Shown here piece by piece: positions 13,144 to 19,845 of a DNA stretch of 19,864 bases. Position 1 is the stretch's first letter, and every line of letters begins with the position of its first letter. A model generated the notes under the pieces. The model did not search any database and was not told the DNA's origin. It saw only the letters and a program-made list of their open reading frames with translations. The stretch covers positions 1 to 19,864 of the forward strand of contig JBAVQS010000226.1 in assembly GCA_049694275.1 (NCBI GenBank), in the 5' to 3' direction. The stretch is from JBAVQS01 sp049694275. GTDB taxonomy: Bacteria > Chloroflexota > Anaerolineae > UBA4142 > SHND01. A program made the position numbers and the translations under genes.

Positions 13144-14517
13144 TCACTTGAACCGTTTTTTGTTGCCGAGCCGCCAGACACCAAACGCAAGGAGGCCTAT
13201 AGCGCCAATGGGAAGACCACACAGTCCGCCCGGAGCGCCTGGCGTCGGAACGGGCGTTGGCGCCGGATTGGGCGGAAGGACCGGAGTTACTGCCTGAGCC
13301 ACTGTTGTCGGCGTCACCTGAGGGGCACTAGGCGTTACCACGGTCGAGAAGGAAAGGGTGGGAACCGCGCCGGGCGTAGCTGTCGGCGCCTTGGCATAGT
13401 TCTTGACCTGCGCGCCAATCGACTTGCGCCAGGCATTCTCCAGCCCATCCTGATCAACCCCCAGGACCTGCATAAACGCATCATCGGCGGTGGTCCCATT
13501 CTTGAACAAGGTCATGATCTGTTTGAGCTTGTCGCGCCCGTACGTCTTGATCATGAAATCGACGACACTGTACCCCTCACCATAGGCCATGTCGACAACC
13601 GAGCTGTCGCTGGGGAACCTTCCCGCCAACGTGCGGAGGCGAAAGAGCGTGTCGGTCTGGACGCCCCGTCGAATCGCTATATCAAAGCGCGGTTCATTTT
13701 TGGCCGGAATATATTCGTGATAAACTGCCATGCCCTCGTTCATCCAAAGCGGCATGGTGATATCGCCATACGGGCCTTTGAGATACTGGGCAATCACGAG
13801 ATGCGTCAATTCGTGGGGAGTCGCTTCGATCACGAAATTCATCCCCTCGCTCGCGTCGACCAGGACAACCCAGAAATCCGAGTCGATGGTCCCTCCCGCC
13901 CATTCCTGATTCCCAGGGGCCAGCGCCGAGGTAAAATCGTCTCGATTGCCCCAGGCGTACAGTGTCAGTGGAGAGGTAATCGTCGCGCCAATATCGTTCT
14001 GGATGGCATCCAGCGTCTTGTTGGCGGTGTCAAAGACCGTTTGCCCATCGTCCTGGCTGCCTGCGCCCCAGTACAGCGTGATCCGGTCGTTTTTGTAGAC
14101 CTTCCACGGTTCACGATTGTCCTGGACCTGGAAAGGCGCAAAGGGCGTATCAAACTTGTTCCCCGCCTGGTCCTCGATATGCCAGCTGTATTCACCGGTT
14201 GCGCCGGGTGGCAGGTATCCACCTACCTGCACGCCTAACCGCCCATTCAAATTCCAAATGACGGAAGTGTCAACCTGATTGTCTGAGTTGAACTTGGGTT
14301 GCAAACGCGTCACCAGGCCAGTCGGGAAACGAACCGATAGCCCAAGCGCGGTAATAGGCGCGGAACTGGATGCCGCCAGGTGAAAGGTCATTTGCCGGGG
14401 ATAGTCAAGTTTGACGGCGGAATCCGAAACGGCAATTGGGCCGGCAGCATTGGCTGCCCGACCATTAGAAATAAAAATTAAGCTCGCCAACGCGAGCAGG
14501 AATAGCCACTTTTTCAT
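13144..14517 (-). CDS. Secreted gluzincin-type metallopeptidase (peptidase MA-like)
   Basis: A 457-residue exported zinc protease candidate. The N-terminus has a Sec signal peptide (MKKWLFLLALASLIFISN, cleavage likely near ANA-AG, residue 25). A beta-rich domain follows (about 35-150). The catalytic part has H235-E-L-T-H239 with the third ligand in LWMNEGMAVYHEY (Glu about 261), the layout of peptidase MA-type gluzincins. The end has a Pro/Thr/Val linker, then GGLCGLPIGAIGLLAFGVW and a basic KKRFK tail. This reads as a C-terminal membrane anchor or cell-surface sorting signal with an unusual Cys-Gly start. The substrate is unknown. I use the ATG at 14517. A TTG six codons earlier is inside the upstream hairpin. 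No Shine-Dalgarno is visible, and a 17-bp hairpin ends eight bases before the ATG. Confidence 0.87.
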   Translation of the reverse strand: MKKWLFLLALASLIFISNGRAANAAGPIAVSDSAVKLDYPRQMTFHLAASSSAPITALGLSVRFPTGLVTRLQPKFNSDNQVDTSVIWNLNGRLGVQVGGYLPPGATGEYSWHIEDQAGNKFDTPFAPFQVQDNREPWKVYKNDRITLYWGAGSQDDGQTVFDTANKTLDAIQNDIGATITSPLTLYAWGNRDDFTSALAPGNQEWAGGTIDSDFWVVLVDASEGMNFVIEATPHELTHLVIAQYLKGPYGDITMPLWMNEGMAVYHEYIPAKNEPRFDIAIRRGVQTDTLFRLRTLAGRFPSDSSVVDMAYGEGYSVVDFMIKTYGRDKLKQIMTLFKNGTTADDAFMQVLGVDQDGLENAWRKSIGAQVKNYAKAPTATPGAVPTLSFSTVVTPSAPQVTPTTVAQAVTPVLPPNPAPTPVPTPGAPGGLCGLPIGAIGLLAFGVWRLGNKKRFK

Positions 14518-14589
14518 AAGATAAAAAGTAGACAAGTAGCCAGGTAGATAGGGTATCGACTCTATATCCGCATGGCTACGTGTCTACTT
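14518..14589 (-). terminator. Long inverted repeat and U-rich tail ending at the peptidase start codon
   Basis: Arms 14526-14542 and 14573-14589 form 17 pairs with one A-G mismatch. Read on the minus strand the stem is followed by TTTATCTT and then the ATG at 14517. It serves as the terminator of the tsaE-tsaB-rimI-Trm112 operon, yet it sits in the would-be leader of the peptidase gene, so it may act as an attenuator. Confidence 0.72.
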
Positions 14590-14600
14590 CCCCGCTTGCC

Positions 14601-14816
14601 TCACACCGTCGCCGACAGTTGATCAGTCGGCGTCTTTTGCCATTTATCGCCTTCCTCGATCAACATGATTGGGATATCGTTCTTGATAGGGTATTTACGG
14701 CCACAGTCACGACAGACCAGCCAGTTATCCTGAACAAGGTCTAGCAGTCCCGCATTAGGGCCATTGCGCACATCGGCGGGACAGCGCAAGATTTCCAATA
14801 ACTCTTTACTAACCAT
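14601..14816 (-). CDS. Trm112/UPF0434-family small zinc-binding protein, 71 aa
   Basis: A small Trm112-like protein. In other organisms Trm112 is an activating partner of methyltransferases acting on tRNA, rRNA or release factor, while bacterial members are poorly characterised. Seen: MVSKELLEILRCPADVRNG, then WLVCRDCGRKYPIKNDIPIMLIEE, the typical ending of the family. The second metal pair is C-x2-C (VCRDC). The first is C-P-A-D, with Asp in place of the usual second Cys, so the zinc site is altered or uses Asp. The ATG at 14816 overlaps the rimI stop by eight bases, and GGAGG lies eight bases upstream inside rimI. A 19-codon in-frame extension lies entirely within rimI and is rejected. It is the last gene of the overlapping t6A/rimI operon. 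Confidence 0.88.
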   Translation of the reverse strand: MVSKELLEILRCPADVRNGPNAGLLDLVQDNWLVCRDCGRKYPIKNDIPIMLIEEGDKWQKTPTDQLSATV

Positions 14817-15492
14817 AGGTTGATCCTCCACGAATTCTGGCGCGACCGCGTTTGCCATAGGACGACTCGGCATCGCGCAGTGTGTACAAGAGTGTGTCTT
14901 TGAGACGCTGGAACTTGACCTGATATTCGGGGGCGCTAAAGGGAGGAGTCGTCATGATGATCGCGTCTTCATTGTTGTCCTGGTAGTATCCCTTGCGCAT
15001 GCCCACCTTGGCAAAGCCATATTTTAGATACAGGTCCTGTGCAACTGTATTCGACAGACGGACTTCGAGCGTTGCTTCGGTCGCGTGCAACTCCATCGCC
15101 CGGTCGATCGCCGTGGCCAGAATCAGCTCACCGATATTGCGTCCCCGGTACTCGGGCGAAACGGCAATCGTGCTAATGTGCACCTCACCGGCCATCAGCC
15201 AAAAACCGACATAGCCAATAATAGGGAAATCGGCCGGAGGCGCCGCCGGATGCAACAGCGACTCGAGCCAATTAAACGGATTCCATCCGTGGCGCGCCAG
15301 GACGGCCCCAGCACTCGCCTCCTGCCAGCGCGCGACAAAATAGTGCGCCATGTCATTATAGCGCAATTCATAATCATATGCCCGTGCGGACCACGGCGAT
15401 GAAAAGGATTGGTGCTCGATGGCAAGCACGGCGCCAATATCTTCGACGCGCATCGGTTCGATCCGTACGGGTAGTTCGGTATAGTCTATCAT
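14809..15492 (-). CDS. rimI: RimI-type ribosomal protein S18 alanine N-acetyltransferase
   Basis: A GNAT-fold enzyme expected to acetylate the N-terminus of ribosomal protein S18 with acetyl-CoA. Seen: VRIEPMRVEDIGAVLAIEHQ at the start, the acetyl-CoA loop STIAVSPEYRGRNIGELILA (R-G-R-N-I-G) and the family-typical EVRLSNTVAQDLYLKYGFAKVG end. At 227 residues it is much longer than the usual 150 or so. There is an insert of about 35 residues before the central strand (HGWNPFNWLESLLHPAAPP) and a basic C-terminal tail of about 40 residues (ending GKRGRARIRGGSTYG). I take the ATG at 15492 because it overlaps the tsaB stop as ATGA. The much longer ORF upstream runs inside tsaB. Linkage with tsaB and tsaE is the classic context for RimI. 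Confidence 0.9.
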   Translation of the reverse strand: MIDYTELPVRIEPMRVEDIGAVLAIEHQSFSSPWSARAYDYELRYNDMAHYFVARWQEASAGAVLARHGWNPFNWLESLLHPAAPPADFPIIGYVGFWLMAGEVHISTIAVSPEYRGRNIGELILATAIDRAMELHATEATLEVRLSNTVAQDLYLKYGFAKVGMRKGYYQDNNEDAIIMTTPPFSAPEYQVKFQRLKDTLLYTLRDAESSYGKRGRARIRGGSTYG

Positions 15493-16193
15493 AATCCCAT
15501 CGGTTGTGGCAATGAAGCCGTTGGAATATAGTAGGGTGCGAGCATATCGAGATCGCTGGTCTGCCCTGCTTGCCAGGAGTGCCAGGCCAATTCGGCCAGG
15601 TAGGTTGCACGGCGCAACGAGGACGCCGCATCGGCTAGGACCACCCGCTCCCCTAATTGTGCGGCGAGGACCGAGCGTAGAGCGGTATCGAGTTCTCCAC
15701 ACACCAGGACGCGCGGCGCGCCGGTCTCTTGCATCCATGTAGAAATGCCGGCGACGAGACCCGCAGCGTCGACGACGAGATAGTCCGACTTGCGCTCGCC
15801 CCGCCCGGCGCGAATGGCATAAGGCGCCGCCGCATAGCGCCCACGCCCTGCCTGCAACAGCGCCCAGATAGGAAATGACTGATACGCAAACGCATGCGCC
15901 AACCCATCAAGCGTCGGCACGCCAATCAGGGGCAAAGTGCGCGCCAGTGCCAGCCCTTTGGCCGCGCTGAGGCCGATCCGCAGTCCCGTAAAAGAGCCGG
16001 GGCCGGTTGCGACGCCAATTGCCGAGATTCGGTCCAAGTCCACACGACAGACCTGCAAAAGCTGGGAGAACTGGGGCATCAGGCTGACGGTGTGATTTTC
16101 GCGCGCCCACCACGTCGTCTCGCCCTGAACACCCTCCGCGTCATAGAGGGCAAGGCTGGCCGTGCGAGTGGCTGTATCAATCGCCAGGAGCAT
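15489..16193 (-). CDS. tsaB: TsaB, tRNA threonylcarbamoyladenosine complex subunit
   Basis: An ASKHA-fold partner of TsaD in the cytosolic complex that places t6A at position 37 of ANN-decoding tRNAs. The 234-residue length is normal. Seen: the start MLLAIDTATRTASLALYD, a WARENHTVSLMPQFSQLL segment, and the diagnostic GVATGPGSFTGLRIGLSAAKGLA (about 70-92). The degenerate second half (residues 115-234) is typical of TsaB, which lost catalytic residues. The start shares its A with the tsaE stop (TAATG at 16193), and its own stop overlaps rimI as ATGA. A longer start inside tsaE is rejected. tsaD, the catalytic subunit, is not in the window. Confidence 0.95.
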   Translation of the reverse strand: MLLAIDTATRTASLALYDAEGVQGETTWWARENHTVSLMPQFSQLLQVCRVDLDRISAIGVATGPGSFTGLRIGLSAAKGLALARTLPLIGVPTLDGLAHAFAYQSFPIWALLQAGRGRYAAAPYAIRAGRGERKSDYLVVDAAGLVAGISTWMQETGAPRVLVCGELDTALRSVLAAQLGERVVLADAASSLRRATYLAELAWHSWQAGQTSDLDMLAPYYIPTASLPQPMGL

Positions 16194-16759
16194 TATTCCC
16201 CTTTTACCCTTCTCGCTTGCGCCTCGCATGGCGAATTCGGCGTTGGCGGGGGAGCATAGGCCAAGACCAGATCATCCAGCAACCGGCAAAAATGGTCGCC
16301 CCGCGCGGTAATCGTAATTGCGCGAACAGTCTCGCCTGCGTGGTGGAATTCGAGCGTGAGATATTCCGGGGGCAGTGCAGCGCGAATCCGATCTGCCCAC
16401 TCGATGACGGTCACACCCGTACCGTTGAGATAATCATCAAATCCAAAACCGAGGGCTTCACCTGCTCCGGCGACACGATAGGCATCAACATGATAAAGGG
16501 GCATGCGCCCCGAGCGATATTCGTTCGCCAGGATAAATGTAGGCGAATGCACGCTCTCCTTAACCCCGAGCCCTCGCGCCAATCCCTGGACGAAATGGGT
16601 CTTGCCCGCGCCCAGGTCACCAATGAGCGCAACGACATCTCCCGATTCAAGACGCCGGGCAACCGCCGCGCCGAGTTGCCGGGTTTCGAATGGGCTTGTC
16701 GTGCAAAGATCAAGAGACTTGACCTCCATCACATGAGGAGAAAAGGAATCGCCAACCAT
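16193..16759 (-). CDS. tsaE: TsaE, ATPase of t6A biosynthesis
   Basis: A P-loop ATPase that cycles with TsaB-TsaD during t6A synthesis. Seen: Walker A GDLGAGKT (47-54), the family SPTF motif (72-75), HVDAYRV (about 90-96), and VIEWADRI (about 120). The 188-residue protein is slightly longer than average because of an extra N-terminus (about 10 residues) and a Pro-rich basic tail. The ATG at 16759 follows a TATAAT by only 11 bases, so the leader would be about five bases. An internal ATG at 16729 begins nearer the conserved core and is an alternative. It is the first gene of the tsaE-tsaB-rimI-Trm112 operon, divergent from the phosphoesterase gene. Confidence 0.93.
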   Translation of the reverse strand: MVGDSFSPHVMEVKSLDLCTTSPFETRQLGAAVARRLESGDVVALIGDLGAGKTHFVQGLARGLGVKESVHSPTFILANEYRSGRMPLYHVDAYRVAGAGEALGFGFDDYLNGTGVTVIEWADRIRAALPPEYLTLEFHHAGETVRAITITARGDHFCRLLDDLVLAYAPPPTPNSPCEAQARRVKGE

Positions 16760-16770
16760 CTCGCCGTGCT

Positions 16771-16776
16771 ATTATA
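16771..16776 (-). promoter_or_regulatory. -10 element of the tsaE operon
   Basis: A perfect TATAAT on the minus strand. The hexamer 17 bases upstream (ATGCGC) is a poor -35. The predicted +1 is about five bases before the ATG, so tsaE may be translated from an almost leaderless mRNA. Confidence 0.5.
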
Positions 16777-16835
16777 CAACGGTTTTCCGCGTCGCGCATA
16801 AACCCCTGAGTTTCCCATTTCCGATTTTAGTATGC

Positions 16836-16841
16836 TACAAT
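16836..16841 (+). promoter_or_regulatory. -10 element of the phosphoesterase gene
   Basis: TACAAT preceded at 18 bases by TTCCCA (16812-16817, four of six matches to TTGACA). The predicted +1 near 16848 leaves about 13 bases before the ATG at 16861, with no clear Shine-Dalgarno. Confidence 0.45.
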
Positions 16842-16860
16842 GAGCTTACCGGTTGATGCT

Positions 16861-17601
16861 ATGCGGATTCTATTGATCTCTGACATTCATGCCAATATCG
16901 TCGCACTGGACACGGTGCTCAAACAGGCCGATGGCGCATACGACAAGATCTGGTGCCTGGGCGATATCGTCGGTTATGGCCCTGCGCCGAACGAATGCGT
17001 CGAGCGCCTCCGCAACCTGGGTGTGGAATCGTTGGCCGGGAATCATGACTGGGCTGTTCTGGACAAACTTTCGGTCGAGGACTTTAATAGCAATGCGCGC
17101 CGCGCAATCTTGTGGACCCAGGACGTCCTGCGCGGCGAAAACCGCGACTGGTTGACGGCCCTCCTAGAATGGGGAAAGCGGCCCGAATATGATCTGACTC
17201 TGGTTCACGGTAGTCCACGCCATCCCATCTGGGAGTATATTCTGACGACCGCCACCGCTACCGAAAACTTGTCCTATTTTGACACGCGCATCTGCCTGTT
17301 TGGACACACGCATGTGCCCAATCTCTTTTACCAGGCGGGCGAGAACAAGCGAATCAACCCTCAGTATTTGGCCGCAGGGGAACCTCTGTCCTTAACCCAA
17401 CATACTAAATACCTTCTCAATCCGGGGAGCGTGGGTCAACCTCGCGATCGCGACCCCCGCGCCGCTTATGCGATCCTTGACCTGGATACCCGGACGTTCA
17501 CTCCTTGGCGCGTCGAGTACAACATTGCAGAGACGCAAAAGGCAATGGAAAAGGCCCGCCTCCCCCACCCACTCATAGAGCGGCTGGACTATGGCGTTTA
17601 G
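16861..17601 (+). CDS. Calcineurin-like metallophosphoesterase (YfcE/MJ0936-like)
   Basis: A dinuclear-metal phosphodiesterase of 246 residues; the natural substrate is unknown. All five metal motifs are visible in order: D8-x-H10 (ISDIHANIVAL), GDIVGYGP, GNHD, HGSPRHP and GHTHVP. The NPGSVGQPRDRDPRAAY ending is diagnostic of this subfamily. I start at the ATG at 16861, immediately before the first strand MRILLISDIH. An ATG seven codons upstream at 16840 overlaps a TACAAT -10 (16836-16841), from which transcription would begin near 16848, after that ATG. The gene is divergent from the tsaE operon and ends with its own terminator. Confidence 0.93.
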   Translation: MRILLISDIHANIVALDTVLKQADGAYDKIWCLGDIVGYGPAPNECVERLRNLGVESLAGNHDWAVLDKLSVEDFNSNARRAILWTQDVLRGENRDWLTALLEWGKRPEYDLTLVHGSPRHPIWEYILTTATATENLSYFDTRICLFGHTHVPNLFYQAGENKRINPQYLAAGEPLSLTQHTKYLLNPGSVGQPRDRDPRAAYAILDLDTRTFTPWRVEYNIAETQKAMEKARLPHPLIERLDYGV

Positions 17602-17649
17602 CGGGCTTCGGGTTTTCCACTTGAGCTTGGGCCTGCCCGTCCACTATCA

Positions 17650-17687
17650 CGGGATTTCGCACGGTTGAGCGAAATCCCGACAATTTT
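17650..17687 (+). terminator. Terminator of the phosphoesterase gene
   Basis: CGGGATTTCGC (17650-17660) pairs perfectly with 17669-17679 around an eight-base loop, followed by ACAATTTTC. Confidence 0.78.
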
Positions 17688-17697
17688 CATATCGCGT

Positions 17698-17725
17698 GGA
17701 ACGTTTCGCAAGGTGCACTCGTCTA
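17698..17725 (+). promoter_or_regulatory. ECF-sigma-type promoter of the DUF4349 gene
   Basis: GGAAC (17698-17702), a 17-base spacer, then CGTCTA (17720-17725). In the alternative register it reads GGAACGT, a 16-base gap, GTCTA, which matches the general ECF pattern (GGAAC near -35, CGTC/GTCTA near -10). No better housekeeping promoter is visible here. Confidence 0.55.
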
Positions 17726-17767
17726 GATTGCAACAGCATCGGAATTGAAAAGAAAAAGGAGAGCGCC

Positions 17768-18766
17768 ATGAAACGGATCGGACTCATTACCGCACTGTTC
17801 ATTGCCCTGGCAGTGGTCGCAGGTTGTAGTGCATTCAGCAGCAGGGCCAGCATGCCCGATATCTTGACCGGGAATGCTCAATCCAAAGCGACGGATACCT
17901 CAGGAGCACTGCCTTACCCGGCGGCGCCCACCGCCGCCGCCGCCGCGCCTGCGGCCCCGCCCGCGCCGAGCGGCGGCATGTCCTCTTCTGAATCTCAGAA
18001 TGGCGGCTCTGGCACGGTTCCCGGACTCCCGGCCCAGGCGCCCGTCGACCAGATGATCGTTTATAACGGCTCGCTCCGCCTTGAGGTACAAGACACCGAG
18101 GCGACGGTCACCAAAATCTCTGATGTATTAAAAGCCAGCCAGGGTTATATCTCGAATCGCTCTCTCGACCGGGACAGCAAAGGGATTGTTACAGGATCGA
18201 TCACGATCCGCGTTCCTGCCAGCTCGCTCGATGCCGTCCTGAACCAGATTCGTGCGCTCGGGCTCAAGGTGCTGCACGAGGATGCCAAGTCAGAAGATGT
18301 GACACAAGAATATACCGACCTCGATGCGCGCCGCCGGAACCTGGAAGCCTATGAGGTCGAGCTGACCAAGCTGCTCGACACCATGCGCCAGGAGACAAAC
18401 AAGGCCGCGGACCTGCTGGCCATCTATAATCAACTGACTGAAGTGCGCGGGCAGATCGAGCAGATCAAGGGCCGCCAGAACTATTTGCAAAATGTGAGCG
18501 CGCTCGCGACCTATACGATCGAGTTCGTGCCGCACCAGGATATCCAGGTTGTCGAGCCGGAGGGGTGGAACCCCGGCACAACCGCTAAGCAGGCGCTCCG
18601 CTCGTTAGTGCAGGCGCTTCAGGCGCTGGGCGACATTGCGATTAACCTTTTTCTCTTTCTCCTGCCGGTCCTGATTATCCTCGCCTTACCCTTTGTGATT
18701 GTATTTTGGATTGTGCGACGATGGTGGCGCAACCGCCGCACGGGGCGACAGGCGGCAACCACATAG
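17768..18766 (+). CDS. DUF4349 lipoprotein with C-terminal membrane helix
   Basis: A 332-residue envelope protein of unknown function. The lipoprotein signal MKRIGLITALFIALAVVAGC ends at the lipobox Cys20. A low-complexity Ala/Pro/Ser region follows (about 45-85, with a run of Ala/Pro codons). The DUF4349 domain (about 95-265) begins at MIVYNGSLRLEVQDTEATV, contains GSITIRVPASSLDAVLNQIR, and has a long coiled-coil arm (about 190-245: TDLDARRRNLEAYEVELTKL). It ends with a membrane helix (about 290-316) and a basic tail RRWWRNRRTGR. Lipid anchor plus membrane helix makes a double-anchored loop. AAGGAGAG lies before the ATG at 17768; a longer in-frame start lacks a site. The ECF-type promoter upstream suggests control by an alternative sigma, perhaps the one encoded at 6773-7402. 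Confidence 0.9.
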   Translation: MKRIGLITALFIALAVVAGCSAFSSRASMPDILTGNAQSKATDTSGALPYPAAPTAAAAAPAAPPAPSGGMSSSESQNGGSGTVPGLPAQAPVDQMIVYNGSLRLEVQDTEATVTKISDVLKASQGYISNRSLDRDSKGIVTGSITIRVPASSLDAVLNQIRALGLKVLHEDAKSEDVTQEYTDLDARRRNLEAYEVELTKLLDTMRQETNKAADLLAIYNQLTEVRGQIEQIKGRQNYLQNVSALATYTIEFVPHQDIQVVEPEGWNPGTTAKQALRSLVQALQALGDIAINLFLFLLPVLIILALPFVIVFWIVRRWWRNRRTGRQAATT

Positions 18767-18797
18767 AGTAAAAGCAGGTTTGAAACTTTCCTTTACC

Positions 18798-18852
18798 TGA
18801 CAGCGAGAATCCGGGGTGGCAAATGCCGTCCCGGATTCTCGCTGTCAATTTT
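18798..18852 (+). terminator. Terminator of the DUF4349 gene
   Basis: An 18-bp perfect stem, 18798-18815 with 18830-18847, with GGCA/TGCC extending into the loop, followed by TTTT. The T-run is also the left arm of a TTTTCCG-TTA-CGGAAAA palindrome (18849-18865). Confidence 0.85.
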
Positions 18853-18873
18853 CCGTTACGGAAAATGATATAA

Positions 18874-18892
18874 TAGACTTTATGCGAAATAA
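18874..18892 (+). repeat. Left terminal inverted repeat of the IS
   Basis: 19 bases that are the exact reverse complement of 19846-19864. A TATAAT (18869-18874) straddles the junction and could provide a -10 for the transposase, although no -35 is evident. Confidence 0.92.
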
Positions 18893-18907
18893 GGTTATGC
18901 TTGGGGT

Positions 18908-19836
18908 GTGCTTACATACGCCAAACTCAAACACAATCGGCGCAAATTTCTCGCCTTGACGGGACTCACCCCGAAAGAGTTTCAATTGCTCTTGCCCGCG
19001 TTTGAACAAGCCTATCAGCGACGCTACCCCCGCACAAAAACGCGCACGGGAAAGGCCCGCCGTCGCCAAGCCGGTGGCGGGCGCAAGAGCAGTGTGCATA
19101 GCGCCGAACAGAAATTACTGTTTGCCCTGGTCTATCTCAAAGCCTATCCGCTTCAAACCTTACTGGGCGAAGTCTTTGAGATGAGCCAGTCGCGAGCGAA
19201 TCGCTGGATTCATCAACTGCTCCCGGTGTTGCAACAAGCGCTGAAAGATTTGGGCGTGCGGCCGGAACGCAATCCGCGCCAGTTTGCGCGCCATGAACGG
19301 AACCAGGGTGAGCCGCTCGATTTGATTATTGATGGCACGGATCGGCGGCGGCAACGCCCGAAAAACAAGGCGAAACAGGCCGATCATTACAGTGGTCGCA
19401 AGAAAACGCACACCGACAAGAACTTGATTATTGCCAATCGCAAAACCAAGCGCATTGGCTTTTTGAGCCAGACCTATGCGGGCAAAGTCCAAGACAAGAA
19501 AATGGCAGATATCGAACGAATCGCCTATCCGCGTGGGGTACGGCTGGGCAAAGATACTGGCTTTCAAGCCTACGAACCGCGTGGCGTAGAAACCTATCAG
19601 CCGAAAAAAAGCCGCGTAAGGGCGAGTTAACGCCGGGCGAGAAACGCCACAACTGCTCTTTGGCGCGCATTCGGGTGCGGGTCGAGCATAGCATCGGTGG
19701 GGCGAAGCGTGCGCGAATTGTTAAAGAGATGTTGCGGAATACCAAGTCAAACTTTTCAGATTTGGCGATGGAACTCGCGTGTGGCTTGCATAATCTGCGA
19801 GTGCGTCAGCGCAAGCGTCGGCTACGAAAATTGTGA
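18908..19836 (+). CDS. IS5-family DDE transposase, split by a -1 frameshift at an A7 run
   Basis: The zero frame starts at the GTG at 18908 and stops at 19630 (240 residues). The homologous continuation lies in the -1 frame from 19609 to the TGA at 19834-19836. Joining the frames at AAAAAAAG (19604-19611) gives about 309 residues, a normal length, reading QPKKK then PRKGELTPGEKRHN as in related intact transposases. The N-terminus has LTPKEFQLLLPAFEQAY and an HTH (MSQSRANRWIHQLLP). The catalytic Asp residues are in LIIDGTDRR (about 142) and LGKDTGFQ (about 216). The Glu is in VRVEHSIGGAKR (about 260), which lies only in the -1 frame. Without frameshifting the protein lacks the third catalytic residue. 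It could be programmed frameshifting, a single-base deletion, or a sequencing error. Confidence 0.85.
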
Positions 19837-19845
19837 ACCCAAAAA

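Noticed and set aside
13015..14238. 407-codon plus-strand ORF
   Set aside because: It is antisense to the signal-peptide-bearing HELTH peptidase and begins inside rnz.
17915..17960. GCC-rich short repeat in the DUF4349 gene
   Set aside because: It is low-complexity Ala/Pro codons of a linker, common in exported proteins of this type, and not a separate repeat element.
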